A DNA stretch of 14,435 nt, from NCBI GenBank assembly GCA_017523605.1, contig JAFWVZ010000190.1, forward strand, positions 1 through 14,435, written 5' to 3'. Each line of letters starts with the position of its first letter. The first letter of the stretch is position 1. The position numbers were made by a program, and so were the translations under genes. Positions 7,413 to 13,837 of this stretch are shown piece after piece. Below the pieces are notes generated by a model, which worked only from the letters and a program-made list of their open reading frames with translations, did not search any database and was not told the DNA's origin. This DNA comes from Bacillota bacterium. Its GTDB lineage: Bacteria > Bacillota > Clostridia > Peptostreptococcales > Anaerovoracaceae.

Positions 7413-7465
7413 GGTTTTACGTTTACTGACGCGGCCTTTGTTTTCCTGCTTTGTTTTTATACTGA

Positions 7466-7637
7466 GTTCCGGAGCGGAACGCGAGTGTTTTCGAAGCGCT
7501 TCGGAGCGGTAGAAGAGACTTTCCGCTAAGGCTTTTCCGGGAGGGCGTTAGGTACGAGCCGACCGGATAAAAGCCTCGGAAAGGCTCGGCGTGAAGCCGC
7601 GGAGCGGGCAGAGAAAACACTCGTTCCGCTCCGGAAC
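7466..7637. repeat. 172-bp element with long terminal inverted repeats (MITE-like or structured intergenic repeat)
   Basis: The left arm (7466-7492) and right arm (7613-7637) are inverted copies that differ only by a 2-base insertion (GC at 7481-7482). Each arm begins with a hairpin of its own, GTTCCG-GAG-CGGAAC. Nested inside are a 12-base palindrome CGAAGCGCTTCG (7492-7503) and a second inverted pair, AGGCTTTTCCGG (7529-7540) with 7563-7576. The heptamer GGAGCGG recurs at 7471, 7503 and 7601. No target-site duplication is evident. The open frame across it (7423-7620, minus) resembles no protein. It could be a non-autonomous mobile element, a REP-type repeat or a folded RNA. It fills the khpB-mnmE gap just beyond the khpB terminator. 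Confidence 0.7.
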
Positions 7638-7644
7638 AACGCCC

Positions 7645-7676
7645 CTAAAAACAACGGCGGGGCAAAGGCCCCGCCG
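7645..7676 (-). terminator. Intrinsic terminator after khpB/jag
   Basis: A perfect 9-base GC stem (CGGCGGGGC at 7655-7663 with GCCCCGCCG at 7668-7676) closes a 4-base loop. On the minus strand it is followed by TTGTTTTTAG, a good U-tract. It lies 7 bases past the khpB stop and ends the rpmH-rnpA-yidD-yidC-khpB unit. Confidence 0.93.
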
Positions 7677-7683
7677 GTAACGT

Positions 7684-8520
7684 TTATTTCTTTGCGGGCT
7701 CTATTATAACCCTTCTGTGCGGCTCGCTGCCTTCGCTTCTGGTAACTACCGCGGGAACCGTCTGCAGAGTGGTGTGGATCACCTTTCTCTCGTAGGGGTT
7801 CATCGGCTCAAGCCTTACGCTGCGTCCAGTCTTAACGGCCTTCTCCGCAAGCTTGTAAGCCAGCTTCTCAAGCGTCGCCTCGCGCTTTGCCCTGTAACCT
7901 TCGGCGTCCACGACTACTCTTATGTACTCGTCTTCGCCCTTGTTTACCACCAGGCTTGTAAGATACTGGATGGAATCCAGCGTCTGACCGCGCTTTCCGA
8001 TTATCGTACCGGTGTCCGCGCCGTCTATGTCCGCGTAAACGCTGTCCGCGTTAGTTGCTACGGTAACTGTACCGTCCAGACCCATCTCTTTTATAAGGTC
8101 TTCCAGGAACTTCTTAGCCGGATGATCCGGAGCGTCCGTCAGATCCGCAGGCTTTGCGGATACGGAAGGAGCTTCTCCCTCTATCTTGAACTCTCTCTTG
8201 GGCGCGCGCTGCTTCCTGTCCTTTTTTCTGGGCTTGTCGGACGCACGCTTTTCTTTATTCTCTTCTTTTGCCGCAGGCTTGGGTGCCTCGGGTCTTGTTT
8301 CTTTTTTCTCTGTGATCACCGGCTTTTCCGGTTCGGCCGGCTTTTCGGGGGCCTTCTCTTCCACCCTTACCTTTGCAGGCTGAGAACCTATTCCGAAGAA
8401 TCCCTTGGACGGCTCTTCGAGAACGGTTATCGTTACCTGATCTCTGGTAAGCTTAAGGTCCAGAAGCGCAAGTTCGACTGCGGAATCAATGCTGTCGCCC
8501 CACTTTTCTGAATATCTCAT
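7684..8520 (-). CDS. khpB: RNA-binding protein KhpB (Jag / SpoIIIJ-associated protein)
   Basis: The 278-residue protein has the three-part KhpB/Jag layout. A Jag-N domain covers 1-52 (EPSKGFFGIGSQPAKVRV is its hallmark). A long, charged, low-complexity linker rich in Lys, Glu, Pro and Ala covers about 55-130. A KH domain carries GKRG at 175-178, and an R3H domain has the Arg-x3-His pair in ERKVIHTTL (R245, H249). Known role: KhpB pairs with KhpA to bind many small RNAs and mRNAs and affects cell elongation and division. GGAGG lies just before the ATG. It follows yidC by 14 bases, the classical yidC-jag pairing, and is last in its operon. Confidence 0.96.
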   Translation of the reverse strand: MRYSEKWGDSIDSAVELALLDLKLTRDQVTITVLEEPSKGFFGIGSQPAKVRVEEKAPEKPAEPEKPVITEKKETRPEAPKPAAKEENKEKRASDKPRKKDRKQRAPKREFKIEGEAPSVSAKPADLTDAPDHPAKKFLEDLIKEMGLDGTVTVATNADSVYADIDGADTGTIIGKRGQTLDSIQYLTSLVVNKGEDEYIRVVVDAEGYRAKREATLEKLAYKLAEKAVKTGRSVRLEPMNPYERKVIHTTLQTVPAVVTRSEGSEPHRRVIIEPAKK

Positions 8521-8534
8521 TATTCCTCCAAATG

Positions 8535-9257
8535 TTATAAAGCGCCGTCTTTCTTCATTCTCTTAAGAACTTCGGCTTCCGCTTCTTCCTGGGCCTTCTG
8601 CTTCTTTCTCTTCTTATTGAAGATGAACGACTGAACTATCATGAAGCAGTTACCTATCGTCCAGTAAAGAGCAAGTCCCGCGGGGAAGGATCTTCCCATA
8701 AGGAATATTATTACAGGCATGAAGTACTTCATGCCGGCCATCATTCCGTTTCCTGCGCCTTCGGCGGCACCCATGGATACCGCGGAGGTAAAGTAGGTGG
8801 TGATACCCGCAAGTATCGGCAGCAGCCAAGCGTCCGGCTGGCTCAGGTCGTTGATCCAGAAGAACGATTCGTGTACAGCCGCTACCATGTTCTGGCTTGT
8901 CATGTAAGTAAGCGGGTTTCTGAGAAGTGCAAACAGTCCGTAGATTATGGGGAGCTGAATGAGAAGAGGAAGGCATCCGCTGGTAGGCTTGGTGCCGGCC
9001 TGCTCGTAGAGCTTGCTTATCTCCTCGTTCATCTTTTCCCTGTCTCTGGCGTATTTGGTCTGGATCTCCTTCATCTTGGGCTGGAGCTCGGCCATTTTAG
9101 CGCTGCTTTTTATCTGTTTTGCATAGAGCGGAAGAAGACAGAGTCTTATCAGAAGCGTAAGAATGATGATCGAAAGACCGTAGCTGTTTACTACGGAGTA
9201 TATCCACTGCATTGGATATCCGATTATCGTTGCAAAAAATCCTGTGATTGCTGCCAT
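8535..9257 (-). CDS. yidC: Membrane protein insertase YidC (Oxa1/SpoIIIJ family)
   Basis: The 240-residue protein is the short Gram-positive type. It lacks the large extracytoplasmic domain of E. coli YidC and has no lipoprotein signal. Hydrophobic segments lie near 6-22, 27-46, 95-113, 143-161 and 176-212. R38 in the first core helix (LLIRLCLLPL) matches the groove arginine that receives substrates. A charged helical hairpin between the first two core helices (about 48-88) is the cytoplasmic C1 loop. TSGCLPLLIQLPI is a family signature. The C-terminal tail (214-240) is strongly basic, consistent with ribosome contact. Start support is excellent (GGAGGAAAAATG). It lies between yidD and khpB with short gaps. 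Confidence 0.97.
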   Translation of the reverse strand: MAAITGFFATIIGYPMQWIYSVVNSYGLSIIILTLLIRLCLLPLYAKQIKSSAKMAELQPKMKEIQTKYARDREKMNEEISKLYEQAGTKPTSGCLPLLIQLPIIYGLFALLRNPLTYMTSQNMVAAVHESFFWINDLSQPDAWLLPILAGITTYFTSAVSMGAAEGAGNGMMAGMKYFMPVIIFLMGRSFPAGLALYWTIGNCFMIVQSFIFNKKRKKQKAQEEAEAEVLKRMKKDGAL

Positions 9258-9269
9258 TTTTCCTCCAGT

Positions 9270-9479
9270 TTAAGGTACCGGATCGTAACCGCCGGGGTTG
9301 CCGGGGTGGCACCTTAAAATTCGCTTGATCGCCAGCCATGTACCCTTAAGGGCGCCGTATTTCTGTATCGCCTGCATGGCGTATTCCGAGCATGTAGGCG
9401 TAAACCTGCACACTCCCGGAAACCTGGGCGATATGTAACCACGATAGATGCCTATCAAGAATAAAAGAACATGCTTCAT
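9270..9479 (-). CDS. yidD: Membrane protein insertion efficiency factor YidD
   Basis: This 69-residue protein carries the YidD signature: a short amphipathic N-terminus (MKHVLLFLIGIYRGYISP), then CRFTPTCSEYA (24-34), and a C-terminal RCHPGNPGGYDPVP. The cysteines at 24, 30 and 57 are the conserved ones. The family is membrane-associated, sits beside the Sec-YidC machinery and modestly aids membrane-protein insertion; its mechanism is not settled. It starts 4 bases after the rnpA stop and ends 12 bases before yidC, so it is firmly inside the operon. Confidence 0.95.
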   Translation of the reverse strand: MKHVLLFLIGIYRGYISPRFPGVCRFTPTCSEYAMQAIQKYGALKGTWLAIKRILRCHPGNPGGYDPVP

Positions 9480-9483
9480 GGTC

Positions 9484-9822
9484 TTAGATACAGCCTTCCC
9501 TCTTCATTGCGGCCTCGATAGATTTTTTCACATCCGCACACTTCAGATCTATAATGGTACTTCTGGCTATAAATAAAAAATCTTTTCCTTCCTGCAGCGT
9601 GTATTCGCTGACTATCTGGCGGAAGGATTCTCTCATTAAGCGTACGGCTCTGTGCCTTTGTACGCTGTTCCCAACCTTTTTGCTTGCCAAAAAGGCCCTT
9701 CTGCTGTAAGGAAGTCCGTTTTCCGTGTGAAGCATTACAACACATCTGGACGGGACAGACTTTCCCTTTTTAAAAAGCCTGTTGAAATCTTCCTTGTTCC
9801 GTAGGATCTTAGGGTCCTTCAT
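9484..9822 (-). CDS. rnpA: RNase P protein component RnpA
   Basis: The 112-residue basic protein is the cofactor of the RNase P ribozyme, which removes tRNA 5' leaders. The N-terminus (ILRNKEDFNRLFKKGKS) is family-typical. The central RNR motif region is ASKKVGNSVQRHRAVRLMRESFR (residues 46-68 or so), in which the usual KRNR reads QRHR. FLFIAR near 82-87 matches the conserved (I/V)xIAR strand. Its ATG overlaps the rpmH stop codon by one base (TAATG), so translation is probably coupled; no separate Shine-Dalgarno is seen. It follows rpmH, as in almost all bacteria. Confidence 0.95.
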   Translation of the reverse strand: MKDPKILRNKEDFNRLFKKGKSVPSRCVVMLHTENGLPYSRRAFLASKKVGNSVQRHRAVRLMRESFRQIVSEYTLQEGKDFLFIARSTIIDLKCADVKKSIEAAMKREGCI

Positions 9823-9965
9823 TACGCGGTAAGGCGCTTTCTGCCTCTGAGCCTTCTTCTCTTGATAACGTTTCTACCGTTCTTGGTAGCCATTCTCTTG
9901 CGGAAGCCGTGCTCCTTAGCCCTCTGACGGGTCTTGGGCTGCAGTGTCATTTTTCCCTTTGCCAT
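9822..9965 (-). CDS. rpmH: 50S ribosomal protein L34
   Basis: Translating the minus strand from 9965 gives 47 residues: MAKGKMTLQPKTRQR, then AKEHGFRKRMATKNG, then RNVIKRRRLRGRKRLTA. This is an unmistakable L34, very basic, with the HGFRxRMATKNGR and GRKRLTA signatures. L34 usually starts at the methionine before T(L/F/Y)QP, so this form carries five extra residues (MAKGK). The upstream ATG is preferred because an ideal AGGAGG stands seven bases before it. It follows the perfect consensus promoter at 10020-10048 and overlaps rnpA by one base. Confidence 0.96.
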   Translation of the reverse strand: MAKGKMTLQPKTRQRAKEHGFRKRMATKNGRNVIKRRRLRGRKRLTA

Positions 9966-10001
9966 GATGTTTCCTCCTTTCCCTGATGATACTATTCCAT
10001 C

Positions 10002-11093
10002 TTAAGAATTAACTTGCTTATTATATAAGTTGATTTTGCCGTTGTCAACATAATATACATTACCGGCAGGCATTATCTCCATCAGTCCCTGCTCTATTCC
10101 GGTGGCAGTTACGAATATCTGTACGTCCTTCATGGCCTCTATGAGATACTTCTGCCTTCCGGCGTCCAGCTCGGAGAATACGTCGTCCAGAAGCAGCACC
10201 GGATTCTGCCCTGTCTCCTGCTTTATAAGCTCCACTTCCGCAAGCTTCATGGAAAGCGACGCCGTCCTCTGCTGGCCCTGCGATCCATATATCCTTATGT
10301 CTTTGCCGTTTATGAATATACCCAGGTAATCTTTATGTGGTCCTACGCTCGTATATCCTCTTACTCTGTCCGTTTCGAAGGACTCTCTCAGTTTTTCTTT
10401 AAAACTTTCTCTGTCTTTAATGTCTGTTTCGTATCTTACGGCCAGTTTTTCCTTTCCGTTGGAGATGTCCTTATGGATGCCTCCGCATATTCCGTAGAGC
10501 CGTTCGGTAAACCTTTTCCGCTCTTCTATTATGCGAATTCCGTAATTTACTAAACTTTCGTCAAATACTTCGAACAGATCCTTGTCTATCGCGTCTTCTT
10601 TTAAGTATGAATTGCGCTGCTTAAGTATTTTTTTATAGTTGCCCAGATCACTGTAGTACATAGGTTTTATCTGGCAGAGCTCCCTGTCTAAAAACCTTCT
10701 TCTGTGCTCCGGACCATCCTTTACTATCCTAAGATCCTCCGGCGAAAATACTACTACATATACGTTTTCCAGAAGATCAACGGTCCTGGAAAGTTTAAGA
10801 CCGTCGACCTTTATTATCTTTCCTTCCTGGTTATAGACTATGTCTATCTGAGTTTCCCTGTCTTCTCCCATAACAACGGAAGAAGCCCTTGAGAGTTCTT
10901 CCCCAAAGGCTATCATTTCCCTGTCGTTCGTAGTCTTAAAAGATCTTCCCAGACCCATTATGAAAAGACTTTCCAAAAGGTTGGTCTTTCCCTGAGCATT
11001 GTCTCCGAGAATTATGTTTAATTTCGGATCAAATTCTACTTTCTGATCTTTATAATTTCTGAAATTATGAAGTTCTACGCTTTTAAAGTACAT
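10002..11093 (-). CDS. recF: DNA replication and repair protein RecF
   Basis: The 363-residue protein is an ABC/SMC-type ATPase that helps load RecA (with RecO and RecR) at single-stranded gaps. Walker A is GDNAQGKT (30-37), the ABC signature region is YGSQGQQRT (269-277), and Walker B with the D-loop is LLLDDVFSELD (300-310). FRNY at 11-14 and VGPHKDY near 250-256 are also RecF-typical. It starts 3 bases after the dnaN stop, with only a distant AGGA (about 13 bases), so coupling to dnaN is likely. The small S4-domain gene yaaA that often separates dnaN and recF is absent. The last codons of recF contain the rpmH promoter. Confidence 0.97.
   Translation of the reverse strand: MYFKSVELHNFRNYKDQKVEFDPKLNIILGDNAQGKTNLLESLFIMGLGRSFKTTNDREMIAFGEELSRASSVVMGEDRETQIDIVYNQEGKIIKVDGLKLSRTVDLLENVYVVVFSPEDLRIVKDGPEHRRRFLDRELCQIKPMYYSDLGNYKKILKQRNSYLKEDAIDKDLFEVFDESLVNYGIRIIEERKRFTERLYGICGGIHKDISNGKEKLAVRYETDIKDRESFKEKLRESFETDRVRGYTSVGPHKDYLGIFINGKDIRIYGSQGQQRTASLSMKLAEVELIKQETGQNPVLLLDDVFSELDAGRQKYLIEAMKDVQIFVTATGIEQGLMEIMPAGNVYYVDNGKINLYNKQVNS
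10020..10048 (-). promoter_or_regulatory. Perfect consensus sigma-A promoter for the rpmH operon, inside recF
   Basis: On the minus strand, TTGACA (10043-10048) and TATAAT (10020-10025) are both perfect hexamers with a 17-base spacer (10026-10042). The start point would fall near 10013, giving a leader of about 48 bases before the rpmH ATG. The promoter lies entirely inside the last codons of recF: TTGACA is within the codons for VDN, and TATAAT within those for LYNK. This fits the need for high L34 and RNase P expression independent of dnaA-dnaN-recF. Confidence 0.93.
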
Positions 11094-11096
11094 CTA

Positions 11097-12200
11097 TCAG
11101 ACAGCGATCCTTACAGGAAGCACCAGATATGTGTAGTCGTCTCCGTCCGTCTGCTTTATGAGGCAGGAACTTACGCTGCTTCCCATCTCGAACTTTATCT
11201 CTTCATCGCTTATGGATTTAAGAACATCCAGTATGTATTTAGAGTTGAATCCTATTACAAGATCTTTTCCGGATACTTCCGCACCTACATGCTCGTTTAC
11301 CATGCCTTCTTCGGATCTGGAGCTTATGTCCAGGCTTCCTTCTTTAATGTCGAACTTTATGAGGTTATTCTTTCCTTCTTTTGCCAGAAGCGAAGCTCTT
11401 TCTATGCTGTTAAGTATCTCTTCTCTTCCTACTATTACGGAAGTGTTGCAGCTGGATGGTATTATCTCCCTGTATTTTATGAATTCTCCCTCAAGAAGCC
11501 TTGCTATTACTCTGGTATCCTCGGTAAGTATCTCTATCTTTTTATCTTCTATTGCCATGGATACCTGATCGCTGCCTTCATCTTCTGAAAGTATCTTGCT
11601 TATCTCAGAAAGTATCCTTGCCGGTACTATTATTCTTCTGTTAAGCGTTGAATTTACTGTATTCTTGGCAACTGCCATTCTGAAACCATCGAGTGCAACT
11701 AATTCTAAGTTGCTGCCTTCAAAGTTTAATAATGTACCTGTAAGTATGCCTTTTTTCTCGTCTATGCTGGCTGCGAATACAGTTTTCTTGATCAGGCCGC
11801 AAAGATCTTCTTTATTTATCTCTATGAAGTCCTTTGCCTCAACAGCTCCTATGACCGGGAACTCATCTGCAGCTAAAGTTATGATGTTAAAATTGGATCC
11901 AAGGCACTGGATGTTGAGTTTTTCATCTTCGGTGCTAACTGTAATAAGAGAATTAGGAAGTTTTCTTACTATTTCTCCGAAAAGTCTGGAAAGGACTACT
12001 GCTTTTCCTTCTTCCGAAGACTGAACGTCTATGCTGGTCTGAATGCTCAGATCAAGGTCAGATGCAGAAAGGGTAAGCCTTCCGTCCTTAACTTCAAGAA
12101 GTATTCCTTTAAGAATAGGAATGGTAGTTCTGGAAGAAACTGCTTTTGATACAGTATTGATAGCCTTTACAAGGGCAAGCTGCGTGCATGTGAATCTCAT
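11097..12200 (-). CDS. dnaN: DNA polymerase III beta sliding clamp DnaN
   Basis: The 367-residue protein is the standard three-domain beta clamp. The N-terminus (LVKAINTVSKAVSSRTTIPILKGI) and the C-terminus (YTYLVLPVRIAV) both match DnaN. The C-terminal LPVR segment forms part of the pocket that binds clamp-interacting peptides. Known role: the dimeric ring tethers polymerase III to DNA and recruits repair and initiation-control factors. Start support is AAGGGA, six bases before the ATG. It lies 153 bases after dnaA, with DnaA boxes in between, and 3 bases before recF. Codon use is visibly more AT-rich than in the mnm and rsmG genes. Confidence 0.98.
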   Translation of the reverse strand: MRFTCTQLALVKAINTVSKAVSSRTTIPILKGILLEVKDGRLTLSASDLDLSIQTSIDVQSSEEGKAVVLSRLFGEIVRKLPNSLITVSTEDEKLNIQCLGSNFNIITLAADEFPVIGAVEAKDFIEINKEDLCGLIKKTVFAASIDEKKGILTGTLLNFEGSNLELVALDGFRMAVAKNTVNSTLNRRIIVPARILSEISKILSEDEGSDQVSMAIEDKKIEILTEDTRVIARLLEGEFIKYREIIPSSCNTSVIVGREEILNSIERASLLAKEGKNNLIKFDIKEGSLDISSRSEEGMVNEHVGAEVSGKDLVIGFNSKYILDVLKSISDEEIKFEMGSSVSSCLIKQTDGDDYTYLVLPVRIAV

Positions 12201-12250
12201 TTTCGTCCCTTTCTTTATATATTTTATAGCTGTTGTTGATGTTGGTGGTC

Positions 12251-12341
12251 TGTTGATAAGTTGAAAACCTTTATAAACGTTGAAATTTCAACAATATCTG
12301 CTTCTAATAACATGTGGAAAACTCTTGGAAAGTTATCCACA
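12251..12341. promoter_or_regulatory. DnaA-box cluster between dnaA and dnaN (second half of oriC)
   Basis: TTATCCACA at 12333-12341 is a perfect DnaA box on the plus strand. TGTGGAAAA (12313-12321) and TGTTGATAA (12251-12259) are one-mismatch boxes on the minus strand. A perfect 14-base palindrome, GTTGAAATTTCAAC, lies between them at 12279-12292. AT-rich DNA (TTTATATATTTTATAG, near 12214-12229) lies on the dnaN side. In B. subtilis and relatives, boxes on both sides of dnaA form a bipartite origin, with unwinding on the dnaN side. By analogy this is the second subregion; function here is inferred. Confidence 0.72.
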
Positions 12342-12353
12342 AGATGTGTAAAA

Positions 12354-13688
12354 CTAAACCGTTATATTATCCTTTATGTTCTCTATTACTTTTCTTACGT
12401 CGGGGGACATTCCTATTTCTTCTGTTATCTTTTCGCAGCTGTGAAGAATGGTAGTATGATCCCTTCCTCCGAAAAGTTCTCCTATCTTTGTAGTAGAATA
12501 ATTAGGACACATTTCCCTTATAAGATATATTGCTATCTGCCTTGGATAAGCAACGCTTCTGGCTCTTTTAGGAGATTCCATGTCCGCTACTTTTATCTTA
12601 AAGTAATTGGCTACAGCCTTTTTAATATCTCCGGGGGAAAGCTCTGAATCCTTGGAACTTATTACGTCCGTAAGTACTTTTCTTGCCAGAGGAAGGTCTA
12701 TTTTTTCTCCTACCAGCACGGAATGCGCAAGAACCCTGTTAAAAGAACCTTCCAGCTCTCTGATGTTTCCTTCAACTCCGCGGGCAATTACTTCCATTAC
12801 GGAAATTAGGTCCGGATCCTTAATGTCCAGTCCCTCCAGGACCGCCTTGTTCTGAAGTATCGCAAGACGGGTCTCGTACGCAGGCGGCTGGATGTCTACG
12901 GAAAGTCCCCAGCTGAAACGGCTTATAAGCCTTTCCGGAAGACCGTTAAGTTCTTTAGGAGGCCTGTCCGAGGTAAATACCAGCTGGCTGTTGGAATTAT
13001 AGAGAGTTTCGAAGGTATAGAACAGTTCGTCTTCCGCGTATTTGTTGCCGGCAATGAACTGGACATCGTCGAAAAGAAGATAATCCACCTTGCGGTACTT
13101 ATCTTTAAAAGCCTGCTGGGTCTTGTTTCTTATTGCGTCTACCAGTTCCGTCGTAAATGTTTCGGCAGAAACGTAGAGGACCTTCTTTCTGGACCTTTTT
13201 TGATTTACATAGTGACCTATGGCGTGCATAAGGTGGGTCTTGCCCAGGCCGCTGCCGCTGTATATGAAAAGAGGATTGTATTTTCTGGAATAACTTTCCG
13301 CAACGGAAAGGGAAGCAGCGTACGCGAACCTGTTGTTGGGTCCGTCTACGAAACTTTCGAAAGTATACTTAGGGTTAAGGGAATCCTCGGAAATGAAATG
13401 ATCCTCCTGGTCTTCGGGAGTTTCTACTTCGCTTACTTCCGCAAAATAGGGTTTTCCAAGGACTGCGCTTACGCATTCCATAAGGTCTTCCTGACGGTTG
13501 TTTACCATGTTCTGGTAGAAAGCGTATCCGGAACCTTTAGGCGCAAGCAAAAACAGCTTCTGCTCTTTTTCGCTCAGCTTGTATGGTGTAAGAGGCCTTA
13601 AGAAGGTATCCACTACCAGTCTTTCGGCCCGTTTTTCCATTAATTCAAGGATCTTTTCCCAGGCTGCTTTTAGCTCTGTCTTTGTCAT
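12354..13688 (-). CDS. dnaA: Chromosomal replication initiator protein DnaA
   Basis: I place the start at 13688, giving 444 residues, the usual size. Domain I covers about 1-80 (WEKILELMEKRAERLVVDTFLRPL), and domain II is a short acidic linker (about 81-105). Domain III is the AAA+ core from NPKYTFESFV, with SGSGLGKT at 144-151, Walker B LLFDDVQF (204-211) and the arginine-finger segment SRF (256-258). Domain IV binds DNA and ends with the signature GGRDHTTILHSCEKI (407-421). The first P-loop glycine appears to be serine. The frame stays open upstream to 14009, but that extension would be translated from DnaA boxes and promoters and lacks family similarity. The ATG at 13730 overlaps a -10 hexamer. 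The Shine-Dalgarno at 13688 is weak (GAGA). An upstream DnaA box suggests autoregulation. Confidence 0.96.
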   Translation of the reverse strand: MTKTELKAAWEKILELMEKRAERLVVDTFLRPLTPYKLSEKEQKLFLLAPKGSGYAFYQNMVNNRQEDLMECVSAVLGKPYFAEVSEVETPEDQEDHFISEDSLNPKYTFESFVDGPNNRFAYAASLSVAESYSRKYNPLFIYSGSGLGKTHLMHAIGHYVNQKRSRKKVLYVSAETFTTELVDAIRNKTQQAFKDKYRKVDYLLFDDVQFIAGNKYAEDELFYTFETLYNSNSQLVFTSDRPPKELNGLPERLISRFSWGLSVDIQPPAYETRLAILQNKAVLEGLDIKDPDLISVMEVIARGVEGNIRELEGSFNRVLAHSVLVGEKIDLPLARKVLTDVISSKDSELSPGDIKKAVANYFKIKVADMESPKRARSVAYPRQIAIYLIREMCPNYSTTKIGELFGGRDHTTILHSCEKITEEIGMSPDVRKVIENIKDNITV

Positions 13689-13728
13689 GTCGGTCTCTAT
13701 CGAAAATGTGGATTTTTGATCAGTATAC

Positions 13729-13737
13729 ATTATATCA
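13729..13737 (-). promoter_or_regulatory. Proximal dnaA promoter (extended -10)
   Basis: The minus strand reads TGATATAAT: a perfect -10 (13729-13734) with the TGN extension (13735-13737). No clear -35 lies 17 bases upstream. Transcription would begin near 13722, about 34 bases before the dnaA ATG at 13688. This position argues against translation starting at the in-frame ATG at 13728-13730. Confidence 0.6.
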
Positions 13738-13748
13738 AAATGCCGATT

Positions 13749-13770
13749 AAAAAGGGCAGGGCTTTCCCTG
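13749..13770 (-). other. Small hairpin with T-run in the dnaA leader (possible attenuator)
   Basis: On the minus strand CAGGG-AAAG-CCCTG (13757-13770) is followed by CCC and a run of five T (13749-13753). The five-base stem is short for a terminator. It lies between the distal and proximal dnaA promoters, where it could reduce read-through from the distal one. This is tentative. Confidence 0.35.
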
Positions 13771-13821
13771 AAAAGGAAGAATGCCTGACCCCTTAAAACA
13801 GCATATCTTGTGTTCAAGAGC

Positions 13822-13830
13822 ATTATAGCA
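13822..13830 (-). promoter_or_regulatory. Distal dnaA promoter (extended -10) overlapped upstream by a DnaA box
   Basis: The minus strand reads TGCTATAAT, with a perfect -10 (13822-13827) and the TGN extension (13828-13830). The DnaA box TTTTCCACA (13838-13846) occupies the spacer and reaches the expected -35 position, where there is no good hexamer. DnaA binding there could repress its own gene, as known in other bacteria (inference). The same nonamer TGCTATAAT is used at the gyrB promoter. Confidence 0.65.
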
Positions 13831-13837
13831 AAAAAAG

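Noticed and set aside
7423..7620. 65-residue minus-strand open frame between khpB and mnmE
   Set aside because: It is the translation of the inverted-repeat element; no ribosome-binding site or family.
11094..11096. Possible small yaaA (S4-domain) gene between dnaN and recF
   Set aside because: The gap is three bases; no such gene is present here.
12354..12647. Plus-strand open frame beginning at 12261 and overlapping dnaA
   Set aside because: It runs antisense through the dnaA C-terminal signature and the DnaA boxes; no similarity.
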